From an uncultured Bacteroidota bacterium (GTDB lineage Bacteria > Bacteroidota > Bacteroidia > Chitinophagales > Chitinophagaceae), in NCBI GenBank assembly GCA_903819975.1, contig CAIJFI010000002.1:120626-184625 (forward strand): a stretch of DNA of 64,000 bases, written 5' to 3'. The notes under the pieces are model-generated. The model saw only the letters and a list, made by a program, of their open reading frames with translations, ran no database searches and was not told the DNA's origin. Below are positions 25,611-33,993 of this stretch, piece by piece. Numbering within the stretch: the stretch's first letter is position 1; each line of letters opens with the position of its first letter. Made by a program: the position numbers and the translations under genes.

Positions 25611-26123
25611 CTATTTTTTTGGAGCAGTAGATGCATTTAACATTCCTGTTACGTCAAAATACTCGTCAATTAACACCACTTTGTGGTCTTTATTAAATTC
25701 TAACACTGCATAATATTTGTGTTCAATTTTAGCGCCATTCACAGCATCATCCGTCCATCTAACATATGCTCTTACAGAAGGCACAAGTTTATAAGTTACC
25801 GGATCCATTCCCGGAAATAACATAATATCGTTTGCTTTTGAATTATTAAACAATTTCATTAATGAAGATAGGTTTGTAGTATGTTGATCTTTCGTCAATA
25901 TACTATCGCCATATTTTGCACCAATTATTTTTGCCGTATCTGCAATAAGTGAAGCAAACACTTTTATGTCCTTATTTTCAAAAGCATGAAATAAATCCAT
26001 TGTTACTTTTGAATTTTCTTTAAAATCCGTAGTAACAACTTCATCACTTGTCTTTTTATCGCCCAATGAATTACAAGCAACTAAACAAGCTGTAATGATT
26101 AATCCTAAAATCAGTTTTTTCAT
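25611..26123 (-). CDS. NTF2/SnoaL-like lipoprotein A
   Basis: A 170-residue lipoprotein: signal peptide MKKLILGLIITACLVAC with lipobox LVAC (Cys17). The mature part starts with a short Lys/Asp-rich linker and then reads like an NTF2/SnoaL cone (MDLFHAFENKDIKVFASLIADTAKI at about 47-70, and a beta sheet ending KVVLIDEYFDVTGM). Function unknown. It is a paralogue in design, though not closely similar in sequence, to the neighbour at 26285-26800, and shares its upstream dyad. Confidence 0.78.
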   Translation of the reverse strand: MKKLILGLIITACLVACNSLGDKKTSDEVVTTDFKENSKVTMDLFHAFENKDIKVFASLIADTAKIIGAKYGDSILTKDQHTTNLSSLMKLFNNSKANDIMLFPGMDPVTYKLVPSVRAYVRWTDDAVNGAKIEHKYYAVLEFNKDHKVVLIDEYFDVTGMLNASTAPKK

Positions 26124-26195
26124 TTTATTATATTTTATTGATTAATCAAATATTGGCTTTTGCGCGCTCCTTAAATCAAATTGTTGGTAGAAATA

Positions 26196-26220
26196 TGTTC
26201 CATATTAAGTTTTTGGAACA
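26196..26220 (-). promoter_or_regulatory. TGTTCC-N13-GGAACA dyad before lipoprotein A
   Basis: A perfect 6-bp inverted repeat with a 13-nt spacer. Its near end is 73 nt upstream of the start codon at 26123. An AATATTTG (26154-26147) resembling the -7 box lies 41 nt downstream, placing the dyad in an activator position near -60. The same dyad recurs at 26873-26897. Confidence 0.6.
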
Positions 26221-26225
26221 ATCTT

Positions 26226-26258
26226 TTATAAAAAAGGACCCTTAAAAAAGGGCCCTTT
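26226..26258 (-). terminator. terminator of lipoprotein B gene
   Basis: On the minus strand AAGGGCCCTTT-type arms (26233-26243 with 26248-26258, one mismatch) form an 11-bp stem and are followed by a T-run. It ends the 26285-26800 transcript. Confidence 0.75.
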
Positions 26259-26284
26259 AAAAATTATACTAAACTTGATTTTTT

Positions 26285-26800
26285 CTATTTAGTTAGTTTA
26301 TCAAATTCTTTTGTATCATAAATTGGCCACTCATAAGTAATTTTGCCGTCTTTAATGCCATAAGAATTAAAGATTACTGTTTTGCTTACAACACCTGTTT
26401 TAGTTTTCCAAGAAACACCAATCCAAGCATGTCCATATTTACTTCCATCAGGCATAGTTACTACTTCATAAATACTATTATCTATTTTAATATTGCCCTC
26501 TAATGGAATTCTACTTTTCTTAAATAAATCAATATAAGATGGTAATTTTCTTGCAATAGTAGTATCTGTTGTCACAGCCCAAGCGTTGTGTACAGATAAA
26601 GCAGTATCTGCATAACATGATAAATACCCAGCCCAGTCGCCACTAGCCCATGATTCAGCAGCTTTTTTCATTAAATCCACATCTGGACCAGAAGTAGTAA
26701 CAGCGCTTGTTCCTGCAGCAGCTGTTTCGGTTTTTGTTTCATTTTGCTTACAAGCAAATAAAGTAGTAGCGATGATTGCTACAAGAATTGTTTTTTTCAT
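26285..26800 (-). CDS. NTF2/SnoaL-like lipoprotein B
   Basis: A 171-residue lipoprotein: signal peptide MKKTILVAIIATTLFAC with lipobox LFAC (Cys17), then a Thr/Ala/Ser-rich linker. The mature domain (about 45-168) begins MKKAAESWASGDWAGYLSCYADTALSVHNA and ends in a sheet with GHAWIGVSWKTKTG, typical of SnoaL/NTF2-like folds. These are often small-ligand pockets with no catalysis. It has its own dyad and terminator, so it is transcribed alone. Role unknown. Confidence 0.78.
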   Translation of the reverse strand: MKKTILVAIIATTLFACKQNETKTETAAAGTSAVTTSGPDVDLMKKAAESWASGDWAGYLSCYADTALSVHNAWAVTTDTTIARKLPSYIDLFKKSRIPLEGNIKIDNSIYEVVTMPDGSKYGHAWIGVSWKTKTGVVSKTVIFNSYGIKDGKITYEWPIYDTKEFDKLTK

Positions 26801-26872
26801 TTGTGTGGTTTGATTTTAGACGATCAATTTAAAATCATATGCACACTATAATAGCAACATATAGGTAAACAA

Positions 26873-26897
26873 TGTTCCCAAATAGCGAAAAGGAACA
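26873..26897 (-). promoter_or_regulatory. TGTTCC-N13-GGAACA dyad before lipoprotein B
   Basis: A perfect 6-bp inverted repeat with a 13-nt spacer, its near end again exactly 73 nt upstream of the start codon at 26800. At the matching place downstream, TAAATTGA (26831-26824) resembles a -7 box. The arms extend to 8 bp here (26871-26899). Confidence 0.6.
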
Positions 26898-26935
26898 TTA
26901 TCATTAATTGAAAATCAATGACTTAGAAAAAGACA

Positions 26936-28195
26936 CTAGGATCTCATTAAATTAATCATTGCACCATCCCATTCAGGGAATAATATATTGGGATTATTGA
27001 AATTTAAATGGTTGCTTGCAACAGCACTAAATACACTTCTAAAATCGGTAGAAACCGGCAAATCTCTTCGATCTTCTAAATCCTCAATGGCTAAACTTGA
27101 AATATTATGGTAAACATTTCCCCCCTTTACGTCATTTCCTAATACGAACATACAACTTGCCCTTCCGTGGTCGGTACCGCCAGTTCCATTTTGATGCACC
27201 GTTCTTCCAAATTCAGTCATTGTCATTAAAGTCACTTCATCCTGGTAAGCATCAATATCAGCCCAAAATGCTGCAATACTATCACCAAAATCTGTAAGAT
27301 TTCTAGCCATAGTACCGTTGGTTGTTCCCTGATTATAGTGGGTATCCCATCCTCCACTTTCTGCAAAACCAACTTCCAATCCAACATCCATTTTAATAAG
27401 TGTAGCAATTTGTTTTAAAGAATTACCTAATTGTGAATTAGGATAAATGACTCCTATTTTAGGTTTGTAATCTTTCAAATTCTTTGATTTCAAAACCTTC
27501 ATTGCTTCAAAACTATCTTTACCTGTTTTATTTAATATTTCAGAAGAAGTCATATCATAAAGTTCTTCAAATGATGTGGTCGTGTTTTTTACAGCACTGT
27601 TACTTCCGGAAATTTTCAAGCTAAAGTCCTGTAAATTATTAATTGCCAAAGCCTCATTGTTACCATAAAAACTTCTCGGCAAAGTACTTGTTAAACTTAC
27701 TGCTCTAAATGGTGTCCCTTCATGCCCCATTAATCCTACTGCCCTATTTAGCCAACCACTTTCGGTACCCTTGTTAAAAGGCGTGCCGCTTTCCATATAG
27801 TCTTGCGCGTCAAAGTGACTTCTTGTTTTATTGGGGCTACCTACACCATGTAATATAGCCATCCTATTTTCTTTATATAATTCATTAAATTTAGACAAAG
27901 AAGGATGCATTCCAAAACTACCATCCAAATCAAAAATACTTCCTTCACTCTTTGCAGGAGTCATAAATAAACCTGGTCTTGCTTTTTGCAAATTAATATC
28001 GGTGTATGGAGTAACGGCCATTAGTCCATCCATTGCACCCCTTTGAAAAATACAAATAAGGATTTTATTTTTTTTATATGGATTGATAATTTTATTTGAA
28101 TTAGCCGCATAAGTAACGAAGGAAGGAACTCCACCAAGCCCGGCAGCAAACAAGGTCATTGCTCCGTTTTTCATAAATGCACGACGATTAATCAT
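26936..28195 (-). CDS. DUF1501 domain protein with Tat-like signal
   Basis: A 419-residue protein starting INRRAFMKNGAMTLFAAGLGGVPSF, a twin-arginine-like leader. The sulfatase-like DUF1501 core contains GAMDGLMAVTPYTD, HFDAQDYMESGTP, ESGGWDTHYNQG and MTEFGRTVHQNGTGGTDHG. Such proteins are found in pairs with DUF1800 proteins in Bacteroidota and Planctomycetota. Their activity is unknown. It begins 2 nt after the DUF1800 stop, forming a two-gene operon. Confidence 0.92.
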   Translation of the reverse strand: MINRRAFMKNGAMTLFAAGLGGVPSFVTYAANSNKIINPYKKNKILICIFQRGAMDGLMAVTPYTDINLQKARPGLFMTPAKSEGSIFDLDGSFGMHPSLSKFNELYKENRMAILHGVGSPNKTRSHFDAQDYMESGTPFNKGTESGWLNRAVGLMGHEGTPFRAVSLTSTLPRSFYGNNEALAINNLQDFSLKISGSNSAVKNTTTSFEELYDMTSSEILNKTGKDSFEAMKVLKSKNLKDYKPKIGVIYPNSQLGNSLKQIATLIKMDVGLEVGFAESGGWDTHYNQGTTNGTMARNLTDFGDSIAAFWADIDAYQDEVTLMTMTEFGRTVHQNGTGGTDHGRASCMFVLGNDVKGGNVYHNISSLAIEDLEDRRDLPVSTDFRSVFSAVASNHLNFNNPNILFPEWDGAMINLMRS

Positions 28196-28197
28196 AA

Positions 28198-29979
28198 TTA
28201 TCTTTTTTGAAATTCAGGTGACCCAATTAACAATCCAACAATTTGTGTAAGCTTATCATTTAATTCTTTCCCCGAAACTAATTTAAGCACTCTATTAATA
28301 TTTTTAGGAGTCGAAGACTCTGGCAATATGGAATTACTTATGCCTATAATTGCAGCGTCTAAACTTTCTGGCTCGTAATTATTATTTATAATTGTAGAGT
28401 CCATTTTTACGCCTGGAATTTTATTTGCAGAAAAGGCCATCCCAAAGTTCATTCTATTTAACAATGAGCCTGTATTTACCCAATAATCAGCCCTATCTGG
28501 AAACCCGGTTGGCGCTTGATAGTAATAAAATTTTTGCCCAAGGGTATTACACCAATTAAATATTTGATAAGGTTGCTTTACAGTTGCATTAGTTGCCCTA
28601 ATAGCGCTAATAGTCAACTCAAATGGCGTCTTTATTTTTTTTCTTACAGAATTTTCATCCCAGAAATATATTGAATTTACCATTACTGTTAAAACCTCTT
28701 TTACATTTCCTTTAGATTTTAGAAATGTATTTGCCATTTTCTTTATCAAATTTTCAGGAGGATTATCAGATACAAATCTTACTGCTAATTTCTTGCATAT
28801 AAAATGAGCAGTAGCAGGATTATTGGCAAGATTTTCAAGTAGTTTTAATCCTTCTTCATATCCGCCATTTGGTGAAAAATGATAATTCAAGACAGTTTTA
28901 GCGCTATCATCATGCCTATTTGCTCTAAATAAAAAGCTACCATCAACAACAAAGCCAAGTTTTTCAATATTATAGTACTTTGACTTTTCAAAATTATTTC
29001 GACCATCGTTATTTTTCAATAACGGCACAACAGACCAGCCGGAAAATATTTTGGCAACTTCGGTTACATCTTTTTGCTTATACCCTCCCTCAACTCCTAA
29101 TGTATGCAGTTCCAAAAGTTCTCTTGCATAGTTTTCATTTAGTCCCTGTGATTTCCTTTGTTTAATTAAATTAATCACACCAGAATCTTGAAAAGGTGCT
29201 TGTGCTTTTGCAGCTACCCTTTTAATTCTATTATTTAACTCATTTTTCGAAATCTCGTTATTAAAACTTATACTGTAATTATTATCTAGGTACTCCAACA
29301 TAGCCGGGCTTTTAGCCGTTGCAACAAGTAAGTTTTCGAATTTACCTAAGACATTGGGCCTTATAACATCTCTTTCAAAACTTAATATATGCATTGCACA
29401 TTGATTCTTTGAAAGAGATACATTAAAATGATTAAACCAGAAATCAGTTAACACTTCAGTTAATTGATTATTACTATATATAGCCCTTAATATTTTTTGA
29501 TTAATTAATTGACGTTGGTACTCAGCTGGCAGTCTTATGTTTTTCTCCTTTAAAAATGAGTCAATAAATGCCTTGTATTCTTTTTTATCAAAATTAGAAT
29601 CGGCCATGAATACACCTTCAGATTTTAATAATCTTCTGATTTCAAATTGAGGTAAAAAACTATTAATGATTGTTTCTTCATTCATTTTTAAAGCATCATA
29701 GCTTGCTAAATTAGCTGCTAATTCAGATTCGGGCTGAGCCGAACTTAGCTGTTTTTCAAACCAATATTCTAATCCCATATCTAATACCATATCTACATCA
29801 CCAGGTTTTATTCCAAATGTAAAACGGTTTAATAAATGAACTGCTGCCTGCCTTTTTGTAAGACCCATTTGCTCATATGGAAAAGACAACCTTGTCTTAT
29901 ATATAATGGGATTAGGTTTACCAAAGGTTGTAATATGTAATAAAACAATAAATAATAATATGAGCACCTTTGAATTCAT
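28198..29979 (-). CDS. DUF1800 domain protein
   Basis: A 593-residue secreted protein with a signal peptide (about 1-20). The DUF1800 core starts at KRQAAVHLLNRFTFGIKPGDVD and contains LTDFWFNHFNVSL, SPAMLEYLDNNYS, NENYARELLELHTLGV and HFICKKLAVRFVSDNPP. The repeated Asn-Tyr-Ala-Arg-Glu-Leu-Leu-Glu motif is the family hallmark. Function is unknown, though the DUF1800/DUF1501 pair is often secreted or surface bound. Confidence 0.92.
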   Translation of the reverse strand: MNSKVLILLFIVLLHITTFGKPNPIIYKTRLSFPYEQMGLTKRQAAVHLLNRFTFGIKPGDVDMVLDMGLEYWFEKQLSSAQPESELAANLASYDALKMNEETIINSFLPQFEIRRLLKSEGVFMADSNFDKKEYKAFIDSFLKEKNIRLPAEYQRQLINQKILRAIYSNNQLTEVLTDFWFNHFNVSLSKNQCAMHILSFERDVIRPNVLGKFENLLVATAKSPAMLEYLDNNYSISFNNEISKNELNNRIKRVAAKAQAPFQDSGVINLIKQRKSQGLNENYARELLELHTLGVEGGYKQKDVTEVAKIFSGWSVVPLLKNNDGRNNFEKSKYYNIEKLGFVVDGSFLFRANRHDDSAKTVLNYHFSPNGGYEEGLKLLENLANNPATAHFICKKLAVRFVSDNPPENLIKKMANTFLKSKGNVKEVLTVMVNSIYFWDENSVRKKIKTPFELTISAIRATNATVKQPYQIFNWCNTLGQKFYYYQAPTGFPDRADYWVNTGSLLNRMNFGMAFSANKIPGVKMDSTIINNNYEPESLDAAIIGISNSILPESSTPKNINRVLKLVSGKELNDKLTQIVGLLIGSPEFQKR

Positions 29980-30072
29980 GTAAAAAGCGTTTATGCAATT
30001 CTAATTTAGACATTAAACTTTATAAAAAGTTTACCACTAATCAAATAATAAAAAACCGATATTTTAATATTC

Positions 30073-30104
30073 AAAAAAAGCCCCTAAACTTTTGCTTAGG
30101 GGCT
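30073..30104 (-). terminator. terminator of the SDR gene
   Basis: A 9-bp stem (AGCCCCTAA with TTAGGGGCT, 30079-30087 with 30096-30104) is followed on the minus strand by seven T, 24 nt after the SDR stop. Confidence 0.8.
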
Positions 30105-30127
30105 AACAAATAAACTATGAAATGATT

Positions 30128-30964
30128 TTAATCCTTTGGAAAATCAGCTCCTTCGCTTACATCTGCCCAAGTATCAAAATCCTTCTTTAACTCATCTAAT
30201 TTAAGTCTAGCACCATTAAGCGCCGCTACTCCTAATAATAATCGTAGTGGCGGATTTTCGCTTTCAACCACTTGTATCATAGCTTTGGCTGCACGAACAG
30301 GATCTCCAGGCTGGTTGCCACTATATCCTCTTATATCGCCCTTATTTTTACCTGCAGTAACTGCATAATCTTCTATAACAATTTTACTATCATTTGCTGA
30401 ACGTCCCGCCCAGTCAGTTCTAAATCCACTAGGGGCAACAATGGTTACTTTTATGCCTAATGGAGCCACTTCCTTGCTTAAAGATTCGCTTAAACCATCC
30501 ACTGCAAATTTAGTAGCATTGTAAAATCCTACTCCAGGGAATGCACGTAATCCGCCAATTGAAGCTATGTTTAATATATGCCCACTTTTTTGTTTACGCA
30601 TGTATGGTAGAACAGCTTGTGTCATATGCGCTAAACCAAATACATTAATTTCAAACATGCGACGCACTTCGGCATCCTCACTTTCTTCTATTGCTCCAAA
30701 ATAGCCAATACCCGCATTATTTACTAATACATCTATTTGACCAAATTTTGCTATTGTTAAAGCCACTGCATCACTAATTTGCTCAGCAACTGTTACATCT
30801 AACTTAACTACTAATGATGTTTCTTGATAATTTGCTACTATGTCTTGTACATCATTTGTGTTCCTTGCAGCTACCACTACTTTATACCCTTTTGCCAATG
30901 CTTCAGTCGCTAAATAACGCCCAAAACCGGTTGAACAGCCCGTGATAAACCATACTTTATTCAT
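30128..30964 (-). CDS. short-chain dehydrogenase/reductase
   Basis: A 278-residue classical SDR. The Rossmann motif TGCSTGFGR is at 8-16, NNAG at 82-85, and the catalytic Ser135, Tyr148 and Lys152 are in IASIGG and YNATK. The C-terminal extension (about 195-278) is like the oxidoreductases of the NADP-dependent group with PGDPVRAAKAMI. Substrate unknown. It stands alone on its own promoter and terminator. Confidence 0.93.
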   Translation of the reverse strand: MNKVWFITGCSTGFGRYLATEALAKGYKVVVAARNTNDVQDIVANYQETSLVVKLDVTVAEQISDAVALTIAKFGQIDVLVNNAGIGYFGAIEESEDAEVRRMFEINVFGLAHMTQAVLPYMRKQKSGHILNIASIGGLRAFPGVGFYNATKFAVDGLSESLSKEVAPLGIKVTIVAPSGFRTDWAGRSANDSKIVIEDYAVTAGKNKGDIRGYSGNQPGDPVRAAKAMIQVVESENPPLRLLLGVAALNGARLKLDELKKDFDTWADVSEGADFPKD

Positions 30965-30990
30965 TGTACATATTTATTTATGATGAACTA

Positions 30991-31020
30991 CAAAGATAAA
31001 GCCCATTTGATATACACAAA
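30991..31020 (-). promoter_or_regulatory. SDR gene promoter, Bacteroidota type
   Basis: On the minus strand TTTG (31020-31017), 18 nt, then TATCTTTG (30998-30991) precede the ATG at 30964 by 26 nt. Confidence 0.6.
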
Positions 31021-31135
31021 TCATTCACATTAAAATTCTACTCATCCATTTGAAGAAAATTTCTGAGAAAAAAAGAATAGCTTAGAAACTTGGTAATTCT
31101 TATTAAAACAAACAACTATTTTAAAATAAACCCAT

Positions 31136-32683
31136 ATGATTAATTTAAAGAAAATTGCAGCTATTACCTGTATTGCTGGCGTATTAACTACGAACTTAAA
31201 TGCTCAAGAACCTGCTAAGGATAGCCCAAAAGAAGCCATTAAAGAAAATGCCGCTATTCCTAAAGAAGAAAAATCTGTAACACATCATAGCGTTGTTATT
31301 GGTGGTAAAACAATCAATTATACCGCTACAGCGGGTGCGCTTATTTTAAGAAATAATATTGATGAACCTATTGCATTTTTTGGATACACTGCTTATACTA
31401 AAGATGGCGAAGATGCAAACAAAAGACCAATCACATTTTCATACAATGGAGGACCAGGTTCTTCGAGCATGTGGTTACATATGGGCGTTATGGGACCTAA
31501 ACGTGTTGTAGTAAATGATCCTACAGATAATGCTCCTGCTCCTTATAAAGTGGAAGACAACCAATATAGTATTTTAGATAATTCGGATGTTGTAATGATT
31601 GATCCAATTGGAACTGGTATTAGCCGTGCAATTGGCAAATCAAAGAACGAAGAATATTGGAGTGTAAATGGAGATTTAAAATCGGTGGGTGATTTTGTGA
31701 AACAATATTTAATAGACAACGACCGATTAAACTCTCCTAAGTTTTTATTAGGCGAAAGCTATGGCACCATGCGTAGCGCAGCGGTTGGAAAATATTTACA
31801 AAATGCAGGTATCGCATTAAATGGCATCATCTTAGTTTCATCTGTATTAGATTTAAGAACCCTTACTTTCCAAGATGGCGATGACCTTTCTTATATTATT
31901 AACCTGCCTGCTTATGCTGCAACAGCTTGGTATCATAATAAGATTGCTAACAAACCAGCTAGCTTAGTGGAATTTTTAAAAGAAGCACGTGCATTTGCCG
32001 AAGGCCCTTACAATATTGCTTTAATGAAAGGATCTAAATTAACAAAAGCGGAAAAAGAAACCTTAGCTGGGCAATTAGCTCATTTTACAGGACTTAGTGC
32101 CGACTATTTATTAAAAGCGAATCTACGTGTTAAACAAGGACAATTTTGTCAAGAATTATTAAGAGACGAACATTTAACAACAGGCCGTTTAGATTCTAGA
32201 TACAAAGGCATTAATTCAGATTTATTAAGCGAAAGTGCAGCATATGATCCTCAAAGTGCAGCTTTAAGTCCTATTTATATTTCTGCTTTCATGAATTACT
32301 ATTATGGTGAATTAAAAGTAAGTAAAGGATTAACCTATCGTGTGTCCGCAAGTAGCTTACCTGGTTTTAAATGGGATTGGAAACACAATACAAGTGGCTT
32401 TGGAGATGCAGCTACACCAAATACAGCGATTGACTTAGCAGAAGCAATGACAAAAAATCCAAACTTAAAAGTATTAGTACTTAATGGTTATTACGATTTA
32501 GCTACCCCTTTTTATGGCACCGAATATACATTTGAACATATGGGCTTAGAAGAAAAAATCCAAGCAAATGTTAAAATGAAATATTACGAAGCAGGTCATA
32601 TGATGTATGTACATCCAGCATCGGCTGCTGCATACAAAAAAGATGTAACAGATTTTATTAAAGAAAATGCTGGTTTAAAATAA
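31136..32683 (+). CDS. secreted S10 family serine carboxypeptidase
   Basis: A 515-residue enzyme with a signal peptide (about 1-23, ending in NA before QEP). The S10 fold has SYNGGPGSSSMWLHMG (oxyanion region), the nucleophile Ser208 in LGESYGTM, Asp454 in GYYDLATP and His488 in AGHMMYVHP. It removes C-terminal residues from peptides and is predicted to be periplasmic or secreted. It is 21 nt upstream of the amidohydrolase, with which it likely shares a transcript. Confidence 0.93.
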   Translation: MINLKKIAAITCIAGVLTTNLNAQEPAKDSPKEAIKENAAIPKEEKSVTHHSVVIGGKTINYTATAGALILRNNIDEPIAFFGYTAYTKDGEDANKRPITFSYNGGPGSSSMWLHMGVMGPKRVVVNDPTDNAPAPYKVEDNQYSILDNSDVVMIDPIGTGISRAIGKSKNEEYWSVNGDLKSVGDFVKQYLIDNDRLNSPKFLLGESYGTMRSAAVGKYLQNAGIALNGIILVSSVLDLRTLTFQDGDDLSYIINLPAYAATAWYHNKIANKPASLVEFLKEARAFAEGPYNIALMKGSKLTKAEKETLAGQLAHFTGLSADYLLKANLRVKQGQFCQELLRDEHLTTGRLDSRYKGINSDLLSESAAYDPQSAALSPIYISAFMNYYYGELKVSKGLTYRVSASSLPGFKWDWKHNTSGFGDAATPNTAIDLAEAMTKNPNLKVLVLNGYYDLATPFYGTEYTFEHMGLEEKIQANVKMKYYEAGHMMYVHPASAAAYKKDVTDFIKENAGLK

Positions 32684-32704
32684 ATTATACAATTAATATA
32701 GAAT

Positions 32705-33991
32705 ATGCGTAAAATTATAAGTACCATAAGCTTTCTGTTATTTGCAGCATTTTGTTTTGCGCAAAACAACAATACCACCATTATAAAAGCAGGTAAATTA
32801 ATAGATGTTGAAACTGGAAAAGTTTTAACCAATCAATTAATTCTTATTAGACATGACAGTATTGTTCAAGTCGGTTCCAACATTGCAATTCCAAAAGATG
32901 CTAAAGTTATTGACCTTTCAAAATATACAGTTCTACCGGGTTTAATTGATTGTCATACGCATATTACTGGCCAACCTGGTGGTGACTACTATGCAGATAT
33001 ATTTAGAAAAACACCGGTTGATGTAGCTGTCACTGCACATATTTATGCAAAGAAAACATTGGAAGCAGGATTTACAACAGTACGTGATTTAGGATCTGCT
33101 GGTTTAGTAGATATTGCCTTAAGAAATGCAATTAATAATGGAGACATTGTTGGGCCTAATATTTATGCAGCAACCGTATTTATTGGTTCAACTGGGAGTC
33201 ATGGAGACCTAAATGGATTTTCGGCTTATTTACAATTTAATATGCCAAAGGGAATGTCTGGCGTTGCCAATGGTGTAGAAGGTGTTCGTGAACAAGTTAG
33301 ATACAATGTGAAAAATGGTGCCGACGTTATAAAATTTGGAGCAAGTGCTGGTGTATTAAGTGAGGAAGAAAGTGTAGGTGCCCCTCAATATACGCAGGAA
33401 GAAATGAATGCAATAGTTAGCGAAGCTAAAATGTGGGGACGCAAAACTGCTGCACACGCACATGGCGCTGAAGCAATTAAGATGGCCGTAAAAGCAGGTG
33501 TAGCATCGGTTGAACATGGTAGCTTAGTAGACGAAGAGGGCATTCAATTAATGAAAGAACATGGCACCTATTTAGTATCTGACGTTTATGACGACGAATA
33601 CATTTTATCGGAATATGCAAAATTAGGCTTCCCTGAAAAAATTATCAACAAAGAAAAAATGGTTGGTAAACTACAAAGAGAGAATTTTCAAAAAGCAGTT
33701 GAAGCTGGTGTTAAAATTGCATTCGGAACAGATGCTGGGGTTTATCCTCACGGTTGGAATGGCAAACAATTTAAGTGGATGACTCGTTTTGGCTTAAGTC
33801 CAATGGGAGCTATTCAAGCTGCTACAATAAATGCAGCTGACTTAATTGGCATTAAAGAAAAAACAGGATCTATTAAAGCTGGTAAAAAAGCTGATATTAT
33901 TGCAGTTGCTGCCAATCCAATTGACGAAATTACCAGTTTAGAAAATGTACAATTTGTAATGAAAAACGGTGTGGTTTATAAAAATAATTAA
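32705..33991 (+). CDS. secreted amidohydrolase, imidazolonepropionase-like
   Basis: A 428-residue enzyme with a signal peptide (about 1-20). The metal site has DCHTHITG, the ligand Lys in VIKFGASAG, His residues in AAHAHGAEA and VEHGS, and Asp in FGTDAGVYPHG. This group includes Xaa-Pro dipeptidases and carboxypeptidases, and the neighbouring peptidases fit such a role. Start ATG at 32705 follows the S10 gene and its stop lies 2 nt before the S9 start. Confidence 0.9.
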   Translation: MRKIISTISFLLFAAFCFAQNNNTTIIKAGKLIDVETGKVLTNQLILIRHDSIVQVGSNIAIPKDAKVIDLSKYTVLPGLIDCHTHITGQPGGDYYADIFRKTPVDVAVTAHIYAKKTLEAGFTTVRDLGSAGLVDIALRNAINNGDIVGPNIYAATVFIGSTGSHGDLNGFSAYLQFNMPKGMSGVANGVEGVREQVRYNVKNGADVIKFGASAGVLSEEESVGAPQYTQEEMNAIVSEAKMWGRKTAAHAHGAEAIKMAVKAGVASVEHGSLVDEEGIQLMKEHGTYLVSDVYDDEYILSEYAKLGFPEKIINKEKMVGKLQRENFQKAVEAGVKIAFGTDAGVYPHGWNGKQFKWMTRFGLSPMGAIQAATINAADLIGIKEKTGSIKAGKKADIIAVAANPIDEITSLENVQFVMKNGVVYKNN

Positions 33992-33993
33992 AT

